From: Hydrogenovibrio sp. UBA654
GTDB lineage: Bacteria; Pseudomonadota; Gammaproteobacteria; Thiomicrospirales; Thiomicrospiraceae
Length of the DNA stretch: 18,764 bases
NCBI GenBank assembly: GCA_002299585.1
Contig: DBOE01000091.1
Coordinates: 1-18,764, forward strand
Direction of reading: 5' to 3'
Shown here: in pieces, positions 6,933-13,792 of the stretch
Layout of the letters: the number at the start of each line of letters is the position of its first letter
How positions within the stretch are numbered: the first letter of the stretch is position 1
Made by a program: the position numbers and the translations under genes
Notes under the pieces: generated by a model
Seen by the model: only the letters and a program-made list of their open reading frames with translations
Database searches by the model: none
Told to the model about the DNA's origin: nothing

Positions 6933-8189
6933 CTAGAACTTATATTGGTATTGCACCACGAATGCATTGCCTCTATAGCCTCCAAGACCATTCCACTTAT
7001 TAGGGATATTGTTACCTTGACTATTAAGATGCTCTCCTGTATCACCAGTTGCTATAATATAGTTAAATACTAATTTATGACTATTTCTAAGTTTTTTAGA
7101 TTTACGAGAAAAATCTTGGTTAGGCATAGCTAAAAAATAGTTAAACCCTACATAAGTATTTCCCAAACGAGTATTAGAGGTTGCATCTGCCCAAGTTGCA
7201 TTGCCTTCCACATGCTTTGTTGCCAGCTCAATTGCTGGGGTAACATAATAACCAACAGTAGCTGTAAAAGTTTGCTCATCTCTTCTAGTTGTTCCCAGAA
7301 TATTTTTAGCATCAAAATACTCAGCTCTAAGGCTTAAATCTCCTAAACTAGAATCAATACCAATATTAATATTAGAATAATCTTTACCGTTTACAGTTCC
7401 ATCAGCATTTTCAGACTTTGCATAAGAAGCTTCAAGATGAAGTTTTTCAGTATAATTAAACATACCACGAACAGCATAAGTGTTACCCCCCATAGCTAAG
7501 CTATTAACGGCACCACTTCTATTTGACTGATTTGCAATCAGAACATCATAACCAAAACCTTTCCATGCTCCAGGGTCTGCCTCATACTTTTTTACCACCA
7601 CGTCATCACCTAAACCTGTCTCAAAACCACTTACTTTAGCATTATTGCCTAAACCCATGTCACGACCAGATAACATAATCCCCGTTGTTCTTTCCATAGC
7701 AAGTTGTTTATCAAAGCCAAGTTCTGCTATATCAAGATCTGCCACAGACATAGTAAAATTCATACCATTTGGCACCTGAAGAAGTCCAGCTTTTACCACA
7801 AACCCAGGATCGACAACATAAGAAATAAAAGCATCTTGTACTAGTTTTGAAATTGCAGCACCATTTGTGTGATCACTTGCGGCAGTGGTACTTTGATTAA
7901 AATCCAATAAAACTTTACCACGAATCTTACCCGATGCATATTTCCAGCCAAAACGAAGTCTCTGAGCTCTAAATGCTAAATTTGTCTCAGCTTGTGTGGC
8001 AGAATTAGCTTCCATTATTTTCGTGCCTTCTCCGCCAACCGCATCAAGTTGAATTAAGCCAAAAAATGTAAGTTTAGTATCAATATCACCTACCTTTTTT
8101 GTTAATTCAAAGCCTGCTTGAACTGAGGTAATCATCATTAATAAAACTATTGCTACACTAGAGGTTAATGTAATTATATTTCTTTTCAC
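6933..8189 (-). CDS. Outer-membrane porin 2 (paralogue of porin 1)
   Basis: A 418-residue precursor, strongly similar along its length to the porin at 1753-2961 (for example TKLTFFGL, ISYVVDPGFVVKAGL, SGRDMGLGN, YAVRGMF, TEK.H.EASYAKSENA). The signal peptide MKRNIITLTSSVAIVLLMM then ITSVQA is cleaved before Gly. The start is a GTG at 8189, supported by AAGGA six bases upstream (8196-8200). It ends in YKF, the outer-membrane signal. It is an OprP/O-like barrel; the substrate is unknown. Relative to porin 1 it carries insertions around residue 205 (DDVVVKKYEADPG) and near the C-terminus (EHLNSQGNNIPN), both probably in loops. It has its own strong promoter (8284-8312) and runs tail-to-tail into the exonuclease gene with 16 bases between. 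Confidence 0.82.
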   Translation of the reverse strand: MKRNIITLTSSVAIVLLMMITSVQAGFELTKKVGDIDTKLTFFGLIQLDAVGGEGTKIMEANSATQAETNLAFRAQRLRFGWKYASGKIRGKVLLDFNQSTTAASDHTNGAAISKLVQDAFISYVVDPGFVVKAGLLQVPNGMNFTMSVADLDIAELGFDKQLAMERTTGIMLSGRDMGLGNNAKVSGFETGLGDDVVVKKYEADPGAWKGFGYDVLIANQSNRSGAVNSLAMGGNTYAVRGMFNYTEKLHLEASYAKSENADGTVNGKDYSNINIGIDSSLGDLSLRAEYFDAKNILGTTRRDEQTFTATVGYYVTPAIELATKHVEGNATWADATSNTRLGNTYVGFNYFLAMPNQDFSRKSKKLRNSHKLVFNYIIATGDTGEHLNSQGNNIPNKWNGLGGYRGNAFVVQYQYKF

Positions 8190-8283
8190 TTTTGGTCCTT
8201 TTTATGGATTATATCCAACATAAATTTTAAACAGCCTATCAACAATACTTATAAATAATAGCTTGAGAAGATTTTGCGACAAA

Positions 8284-8312
8284 AATATACGACTTTATAC
8301 TTACATTGTCAA
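8284..8312 (-). promoter_or_regulatory. Strong sigma70 promoter of porin 2
   Basis: Minus-strand TTGACA (8307-8312), 17-base spacer, TATATT (8284-8289): a near-consensus promoter. Predicted start of transcription near 8277 gives a leader of about 88 bases before the GTG at 8189. The near-consensus boxes suggest high constitutive expression, as expected for an abundant porin. Confidence 0.7.
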
Positions 8313-8327
8313 ATTATAAATTTTTAT

Positions 8328-8360
8328 TAAGGAGTCTCTGATTAAGTATGATTATTTTAT
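8328..8360 (-). repeat. Dispersed intergenic repeat, copy A
   Basis: Minus-strand sequence ATAATCATACTTAATCAG then AGACTCCTTA lies just after the ggt stop codon and just upstream of the porin 2 promoter. Related copies are at 10085-10111 and 17701-17730; the shared core is TTAATCAGAGRCTCC. No stem-loop is evident in the core. Confidence 0.55.
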
Positions 8361-8375
8361 ACTAGCAACAAGTTC

Positions 8376-10076
8376 TCAATTTATCACCCTAGCAACCCCT
8401 CTGCCTCTTTTGTCTGCTGCACCTTGCCATCTGCCATTTTTTTTGGTTACTAGTTGTACATCTCCTAAATAATTATTAAACCTTAATTGATAACCCATTT
8501 TTTCTAATTGTTTTTTTACTTCTTTTTTTAAACTGGGGTTATACATAATTATATCTTTTGGCAGAAGTTGATGATGAACTCTAGTCGCATCTACTGCTTG
8601 CTCGGCAGTCATGTTTTTTTGTTTTACATTAACTAGGGTTTGAAAAACTGAAGTAATAATAGAAGAGCCACCAGGGGTACCTACCACTGTATCTACTTGG
8701 TTATTTTTAAGTAGTATAGTTGGAGACATAGAAGATAGCATTCTTTTTGCTGGAGCTATTTCATTCGCCTTACCTCCAATTACTCCATAAATATTAGCTA
8801 CATTTGGTTTGGTACTAAAATCATCCATTTCATTATTCATTAAAAACCCAGCTTTTTCAATTACCACTCCACTACCAAATGGCATATTTAATGTATAGGT
8901 ATTGGCAACCGCATTACCAGCAAAATCTACTATTGAAAAATGAGTTGTTTCAAATGATTCTGCTAAACCAGCACTTACTTTTTCAGTATCAGAAATTTTA
9001 TCAAAACTAATTTGCTTGGCTCTTTTATTTAGATATTGTTCGGCAATAAGCTCTGCAACAGGCACATTTATAAAATCAGCATCACCTAAATATTTTGCTC
9101 TATCTGCATAGACTCTTTTAGACAGTTCGGCATAAAAATGAGCTTCTACTACTTGTTCATCAATACCTTTTTTAGTTGCTTTTAATTTAGCTATTTCAAA
9201 TTTAGCATCTAAAATTTCTTTCATCTTTAATAATTGAACTATAGCTACCCCGCCAGAGCTAGGTGGAGGTGCAGATATAACCTGATAACCCAACCAATTT
9301 GCTACTATAGGTTTACGCCATTTAACTTTGTATTCTGTTAGGTCTTTTTTAGTGATTAAGCCTCCATGTTGTTGCATTTGTTCAACGATATATTTGGCAG
9401 TTTGTCCTGTATAAAAATCACTAGCACCAAAACTCGCTAATCTGTTTAAAGTTTTAGCTAAAATGGGCTGCTTAAACAATTGGTCTTTTTTTAAACTACC
9501 AAAATACTTATTAAAGTTTAAAGGTTGCTTAGATTTATTTAATATCCATTTTTTATACCAATTTGCGGTTGCTGGTAATTTTTCATCAACTTTAAAGCCA
9601 TTTTTAGCTAATTTTATTGCTGGTTGTAGCAAGTCTTGCCAAGGTAGTGAGCCAAATTTTTGGTGAGCATCCCACATACCAGCTACAGTGCCTGGAACAC
9701 CAGAGGCTTTATAACCAATTAAAGATTTGTAAGGAATCACATTTTTTTTACTATCCAAATACATGTTTTTAGAAGCAAGCAAAGGTGCTTTTTCTCGATA
9801 ATCTAAAAAATAACTTCGCCTAGGTTCTTTATTTGAAGGCTTGGCAAAAATAGTCATAAAACCACCGCCACCGAGGTTGCCCGCTTCAGGATAGGTAACT
9901 GCCAAAACAAATGCCGAACCAACCGCTACATCAATAGCATTGCCACCTTGTTGCAAAATTTTAACCGCTACATCTGCACTATATTTATCAGGCATAGCAA
10001 TCGCTGCTTGTGGTTTAGCAAAACTAACATTAGTAATTAGCAAACATATAAATAAAATAACAAATTTATTGACCAT
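8376..10076 (-). CDS. ggt: Gamma-glutamyltranspeptidase (periplasmic)
   Basis: A 566-residue precursor of the N-terminal-nucleophile enzyme that cleaves glutathione and other gamma-glutamyl compounds in the periplasm. The signal peptide is residues 1-20 (ends NVSFA). The substrate-binding Arg is in DYREKAP (Arg94); the autocleavage site is before Thr377 in ETTHFSIVD, giving a large subunit of about 356 mature residues and a small subunit of about 190. NNEMDDFS, SSMSPTI and GTPGGSSI (oxyanion and gamma-glutamyl pocket) are all present, so an active enzyme is expected. The start has AAGGA at 10082-10086, five bases upstream. ppiC lies upstream in the same direction with 59 bases between, so co-transcription is possible; that gap contains copy B of the dispersed repeat, which abuts the ribosome site. 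Confidence 0.93.
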   Translation of the reverse strand: MVNKFVILFICLLITNVSFAKPQAAIAMPDKYSADVAVKILQQGGNAIDVAVGSAFVLAVTYPEAGNLGGGGFMTIFAKPSNKEPRRSYFLDYREKAPLLASKNMYLDSKKNVIPYKSLIGYKASGVPGTVAGMWDAHQKFGSLPWQDLLQPAIKLAKNGFKVDEKLPATANWYKKWILNKSKQPLNFNKYFGSLKKDQLFKQPILAKTLNRLASFGASDFYTGQTAKYIVEQMQQHGGLITKKDLTEYKVKWRKPIVANWLGYQVISAPPPSSGGVAIVQLLKMKEILDAKFEIAKLKATKKGIDEQVVEAHFYAELSKRVYADRAKYLGDADFINVPVAELIAEQYLNKRAKQISFDKISDTEKVSAGLAESFETTHFSIVDFAGNAVANTYTLNMPFGSGVVIEKAGFLMNNEMDDFSTKPNVANIYGVIGGKANEIAPAKRMLSSMSPTILLKNNQVDTVVGTPGGSSIITSVFQTLVNVKQKNMTAEQAVDATRVHHQLLPKDIIMYNPSLKKEVKKQLEKMGYQLRFNNYLGDVQLVTKKNGRWQGAADKRGRGVARVIN

Positions 10077-10084
10077 GATTGTCC

Positions 10085-10111
10085 TTAGGGAGCCTCTGAT
10101 TAAAGATATTT
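10085..10111 (-). repeat. Dispersed intergenic repeat, copy B
   Basis: Minus-strand AAATATCTTTAATCAGAG then GCTCCCTAA between ppiC and ggt. It shares TTAATCAGAGRCTCC with copy A and ends next to the AAGGA ribosome site of ggt. It lacks the ATAATCATAC arm seen in the other two copies. Confidence 0.45.
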
Positions 10112-10135
10112 TTCAAACAATTAAATGGTCTCGCA

Positions 10136-10420
10136 TTACTCCTCTGTACGCTCAGTAACTTCAATTAGATGGTAGCCAAATTGAGTTTGAATAGGACCTT
10201 CTAAAGAGCCAATTTGGGCATCAAAGCATACCTTATCAAACTCTGGCACCATCATTCCTGGACCGAACTGACCTAAATCTCCACCACTTTTTCCAGAAGG
10301 ACATTGCGAAGAGGTGGCGGCAATTACTGCAAAATCTGCACCAGCTTCAATTTGTTTTTTTATATCTAAGGCTTGTTCTTGCGTTTCTACCAAAATGTGT
10401 CTTACTGTTGCCATTGCCAT
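10136..10420 (-). CDS. ppiC: Peptidyl-prolyl cis-trans isomerase, PpiC-type parvulin
   Basis: A 94-residue stand-alone parvulin that accelerates cis-trans isomerisation of prolyl bonds in the cytoplasm. It starts MAMATVRHILVETQEQAL and contains CPSGKSGGDLGQFGPGMMVP, then QTQFGYHLIEV, the complete single-domain parvulin pattern, very like E. coli PpiC (93 residues). The frame is open up to 10507, but the ATG at 10420 is chosen because AGGA sits seven bases upstream and the homologous proteins begin there; the 29 extra codons encode an aromatic stretch overlapping the divergent HMG-CoA reductase start. It has no signal peptide. It may be co-transcribed with ggt. Confidence 0.92.
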   Translation of the reverse strand: MAMATVRHILVETQEQALDIKKQIEAGADFAVIAATSSQCPSGKSGGDLGQFGPGMMVPEFDKVCFDAQIGSLEGPIQTQFGYHLIEVTERTEE

Positions 10421-10445
10421 TATTTTTTCCTTTTTTAAAATTAAA

Positions 10446-10470
10446 TATAATCTACAGTGTAATATATAAT
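10446..10470 (+). promoter_or_regulatory. Candidate promoter region for the mevalonate operon
   Basis: The gap between ppiC and the HMG-CoA reductase gene (10421-10497) holds two TATAAT hexamers on the plus strand (10446-10451 and 10465-10470). Neither has a convincing -35 box at 16-18 bases. The same AT-rich stretch must also hold the divergent ppiC promoter. GAG at 10485-10487 could act as a weak ribosome site. Confidence 0.3.
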
Positions 10471-10497
10471 AGCCGAAATAATAATGAGATACCATAG

Positions 10498-11529
10498 ATG
10501 CAAACAAATCAATTTGCCAAAATCCCCATGCAATCGGTAGGCCCTTTTAAATTAATTGGCGATGTTGAAACAAATGATTTAATGGTTCCTCTAGCAAGCT
10601 ATGAAACACCTTTGTGGCCCTCAGTTAATCGAGGGGCTAGGGTAACTTTGCATGCAGGGGGGATTAGAACCACGCTAATGGATGAACGCATGACTCGTTC
10701 TGTTTTATTAGAAGCCGATAATGCCTCTATTGCTCGCGACAAACTAAATGATATAAAAAAACGCCAACATGAACTACAAGACATTGTTGCCACCAGCAGT
10801 AATTTTGCCAGATTAATTGCCTTGAACACCCAAGTAGTTGGTAAGCTTATTTACCTAAGATTAGAGTTTACCACAGGTGATGCTGCAGGACATAATATGG
10901 TTACGAATGCTGCCGATAAATTAATCCCTTGGTTTTTAGAGCAATACCCTGAACTATCTTATGTTTCTATCTCTGCTAACTATTGTGCTGACAAAAAAGT
11001 GTCTGCCGTTAATGGTATTTTAGGGCGTGGCAAAAATATTGTTTGTGAAACAACCATCCCAAGAAAACTATGTGTAAGGTTTTTAAAAACTACCCCTGAA
11101 GAAATAAAAGAGTTACATATCAAAAAAAACCTAATTGGCAGCATAGTCGCAGGTGGGATAAGAACAGCCAATGCTCATGTTGCAAATATGCTCTTAGCTT
11201 TTTATATAGCTACAGGACAAGATGCGGCTAATATAGTAGAAGGCTCACAAGCCATTAACCATGTTGATATAACTTCAGATGGCGATTTATATTTCTCCAC
11301 TACCCTACCTAATATTGTTGTTGGCTCTGTTGGCAATGGTAAGGGTCTAGATTTTGTAGTAGAAAACCTACAGCAATTAGGTTGCAATCAAGATACTGCT
11401 ATTGGCAACAACTCTCGTCGTTTAGCTTGTATAGCAGGAGCAACGACACTTTGTGGCGAGCTTTCACTGCTAGCTGCTCAAACTAACCAAGGCGAGCTGA
11501 TGGCTACCCATTTAAAGTTAGAGCGATAA
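10498..11529 (+). CDS. Hydroxymethylglutaryl-CoA reductase (short, class I-like)
   Basis: A 343-residue enzyme that reduces HMG-CoA to mevalonate. Catalytic residues can be placed by motif: Glu36 in SYETPLWPSVNRG, the Lys pair 166-167 in NYCADKK then GRGK, Asp242 in GQDAANIVEGS, and His338 in ELMATH. TGDAAGHNMVT (126-136) occupies the place of the class I TGDAMGMNM cofactor loop, and GSVGNGKG (276-283) the place of GTVGGGT. NYCADKK and the C-terminal GELSLLAAQ are class I-like, not class II. The protein is short at the N-terminus (no ENVIG segment), and the start cannot be extended because TAG is the codon just upstream. It is first in an operon with idi2 (7-base gap) and HMG-CoA synthase. 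Class and cofactor remain inference. Confidence 0.88.
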   Translation: MQTNQFAKIPMQSVGPFKLIGDVETNDLMVPLASYETPLWPSVNRGARVTLHAGGIRTTLMDERMTRSVLLEADNASIARDKLNDIKKRQHELQDIVATSSNFARLIALNTQVVGKLIYLRLEFTTGDAAGHNMVTNAADKLIPWFLEQYPELSYVSISANYCADKKVSAVNGILGRGKNIVCETTIPRKLCVRFLKTTPEEIKELHIKKNLIGSIVAGGIRTANAHVANMLLAFYIATGQDAANIVEGSQAINHVDITSDGDLYFSTTLPNIVVGSVGNGKGLDFVVENLQQLGCNQDTAIGNNSRRLACIAGATTLCGELSLLAAQTNQGELMATHLKLER

Positions 11530-11536
11530 TCTCGTC

Positions 11537-12583
11537 ATGTCAAAAAAAACAATAACCAAACGCAAACAAGAGCATATTAAAGCTATTCTAAAAGATCCTG
11601 AGATAGAAAGGTATCAATCTGGCTTCGATAAAGTACACCTAATTCACCGAGGACTGCCAGAGTTAGACTTTACTAAAATAGACACCTCTACAGTTTTTTT
11701 AGACAAAACTGTATCTTTTCCTCTGCTTATTTCATCTATGACTGGTGGGGCAGATAAAAACCTAATTGAAATTAATAAGAACCTTGCACTAGCTGCAGAA
11801 AAACAACAAATAGCTCTAGCAGTGGGTTCACAAAGATCAATGATTGTTGATAAAGATGCTGAACAAAGTTTTAAACTACGCCAATTTGCCCCAAACATCC
11901 CTCTTATAGCTAACATGGGGGCAGTACAGCTAAATTATGACTATGGTATAGAACAAGCCCAGAAAATGGTAGATATTCTTGAAGCTGATGCCTTATATTT
12001 ACATTTAAACCCTTTGCAAGAAATAATTCAACCAGAAGGAAACACTAATTTTAGCAATCTTGCTGAAAAAATAGCCAATCTAAATGAACAACTTAGCGTA
12101 CCAATAATCTTAAAAGAAGTTGGTTGCGGTCTTTCTGACAAAGATATTAAATTAGGTATAAGTGCTGGAATAACATGGTTTGATACTTCGGGAAGAGGAG
12201 GCACTTCTTGGAGTAGAATAGAAGCTCATAGAAATGAACCCTCACCTATTGATAAGGCTAAGCTTGGCAATCTATTCCAAGACTGGGGACTAACAACTAT
12301 ACAAGTACTTGAAATTGCTAAAAAACATCAAGATAAAGCTAACTTTATTGCTAGTGGAGGAATTCGAACTGGCATAGACATGGTTAAATCAGTTATAATG
12401 GGTGGTCGTATTTGTGGCATGGCAAGACCTTTTTTAAAGCCAGCTATGGGTTCAAGTGCTAAAGTAGAACAACATATACAGTGTATACACAAACAATATA
12501 GAGTTAGCCAATTTTTACTAGGTGCTAGTAAAACGGTCGACCTTTTTTTAAATAAAGCGCTAATTACAAGTAATAATAAATAA
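11537..12583 (+). CDS. fni: Isopentenyl-diphosphate delta-isomerase, type 2 (FMN-dependent)
   Basis: A 348-residue type 2 isomerase that interconverts IPP and DMAPP using reduced FMN and a divalent metal. Family blocks seen: RKQEHI near the N-terminus (9-14), PLLISSMTGG (62-71), AVGSQR (95-100), ANMGAVQL (125-132), LHLNPLQEIIQPEG (about 155-168, with the metal-binding glutamate and glutamine), SGRGGTSW (219-226 region) and ASGGIRTG (phosphate binding). No truncation is seen. It is unrelated in fold to the type 1 Idi of enterobacteria. It sits between HMG-CoA reductase (7 bases upstream) and HMG-CoA synthase (18 bases downstream), clearly one transcription unit; a strong ribosome site is not visible, so translation may be coupled to the upstream gene. 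Confidence 0.93.
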   Translation: MSKKTITKRKQEHIKAILKDPEIERYQSGFDKVHLIHRGLPELDFTKIDTSTVFLDKTVSFPLLISSMTGGADKNLIEINKNLALAAEKQQIALAVGSQRSMIVDKDAEQSFKLRQFAPNIPLIANMGAVQLNYDYGIEQAQKMVDILEADALYLHLNPLQEIIQPEGNTNFSNLAEKIANLNEQLSVPIILKEVGCGLSDKDIKLGISAGITWFDTSGRGGTSWSRIEAHRNEPSPIDKAKLGNLFQDWGLTTIQVLEIAKKHQDKANFIASGGIRTGIDMVKSVIMGGRICGMARPFLKPAMGSSAKVEQHIQCIHKQYRVSQFLLGASKTVDLFLNKALITSNNK

Positions 12584-12601
12584 ATAATAAGATAAAAACA
12601 A

Positions 12602-13765
12602 ATGACAGCAGGAATAGATTTAATTCATTTTGCCACTTCAGATTATGAACTTGGCCTAGACACTTTTGCCAAAGAAAAAAACCTCGATGTTAATAAATTT
12701 TTTGACGGTATAGGTCAAGAAAAAATGTCAATTGCTCCACCTGATGAAGATATAGTAACTCTAGCGGCTAAAGCCGTTTCTCCTATACTAAATAAAATAG
12801 ACAAACAAACAATTACTGCGGTTTTATTTGCTACAGAGTCATCTGTTGACCAATCAAAATCTGCAGGAGCTTTTTTACATGGTCTTTTAGGATTACCAAA
12901 TAAATGCCGAGTTGTTGAGTTTAAACAAGCCTGTTATGCTGGTACAGCTGCCTTACAGATGGCAATTTCCTTAGTTCATAGCAACCCAAAAGAGAATATA
13001 CTAGTTATTGCTGCGGATATTGCTCGCTATGAACAGGGTTCTTCAGGTGAAGCAACTCAAGGTTGTGGTGCTGTTGCAATGTTGATTAAACAAAATCCAC
13101 GAATAATGATTATAGAGCAAGGATCTGGCTACTATACAGAAGATGTAGCTGATTTTTGGCGTCCTAACTATCTTAATACTGCTTTAGTTGATGGCAAATA
13201 TTCAACCAAAACATATTTAAACAGCCTAAAATATGCTTGGGATAATTTTGTAGAAGAAACTGGTAAACAGTTTGATGACATAAATAATTTCTGCTACCAC
13301 ATACCTTTTTCACGCATGACCGAAAAAGCTCATAAAACACTAATTAAAAAAGCAAACAAAATAATTAGTGTCAAAACTTTTAATCAACAAACCCTACCTG
13401 GGCAAATATATAATCGTGTTGTAGGTAATAGCTACTGTGCAGCATTATTTATTAGTTTTTGCTCCTTTTTAGATAATGACAAACATAATTTAGAAAAAAA
13501 TCGTTTTGGCTTTTTTAGCTATGGTTCTGGCTGTGTTGCTGAATTTTTTACTGGGGTAATTCAAACTGGCTATCAAGACTTTATTATGAAAGATAGCCAT
13601 TTGCAACAAATAAATAACCGACAAGCTCTAAGCTATGATGAATATGTTGACTTATATTACAAACAAAAAATTGACGGGGCTAATATAGTTTTTGCCAAAA
13701 ACAACAAAGGTAAATATCGTTTAGAAAAAATAGAAAATAACATCCGCAAATACGAAATCAATTAA
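12602..13765 (+). CDS. mvaS: Hydroxymethylglutaryl-CoA synthase
   Basis: A 387-residue thiolase-fold enzyme that condenses acetyl-CoA with acetoacetyl-CoA to HMG-CoA, the first committed step of the mevalonate route. The catalytic triad is visible: Glu79 in ATESS, Cys111 in EFKQACYAGTAAL, and His233 in CYHIPFSRM. GYYTEDVADFWRPN and the late YGSGCVAEFF block are family hallmarks, and the length matches bacterial MvaS proteins. It is third in the operon after HMG-CoA reductase and fni. No acetoacetyl-CoA thiolase, mevalonate kinase, phosphomevalonate kinase or decarboxylase gene is in the window. It runs tail-to-tail into the helicase-nuclease gene with 27 bases between and no clear intrinsic terminator. 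Confidence 0.93.
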   Translation: MTAGIDLIHFATSDYELGLDTFAKEKNLDVNKFFDGIGQEKMSIAPPDEDIVTLAAKAVSPILNKIDKQTITAVLFATESSVDQSKSAGAFLHGLLGLPNKCRVVEFKQACYAGTAALQMAISLVHSNPKENILVIAADIARYEQGSSGEATQGCGAVAMLIKQNPRIMIIEQGSGYYTEDVADFWRPNYLNTALVDGKYSTKTYLNSLKYAWDNFVEETGKQFDDINNFCYHIPFSRMTEKAHKTLIKKANKIISVKTFNQQTLPGQIYNRVVGNSYCAALFISFCSFLDNDKHNLEKNRFGFFSYGSGCVAEFFTGVIQTGYQDFIMKDSHLQQINNRQALSYDEYVDLYYKQKIDGANIVFAKNNKGKYRLEKIENNIRKYEIN

Positions 13766-13792
13766 TAAAAATATATCTAAATATTAATCCTA

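Noticed and set aside
10421..10507. Longer ppiC reading frame up to 10507.
   Set aside because: The extra 29 codons overlap the divergent HMG-CoA reductase start and have no family support; the ATG at 10420 has a ribosome site and matches PpiC length.
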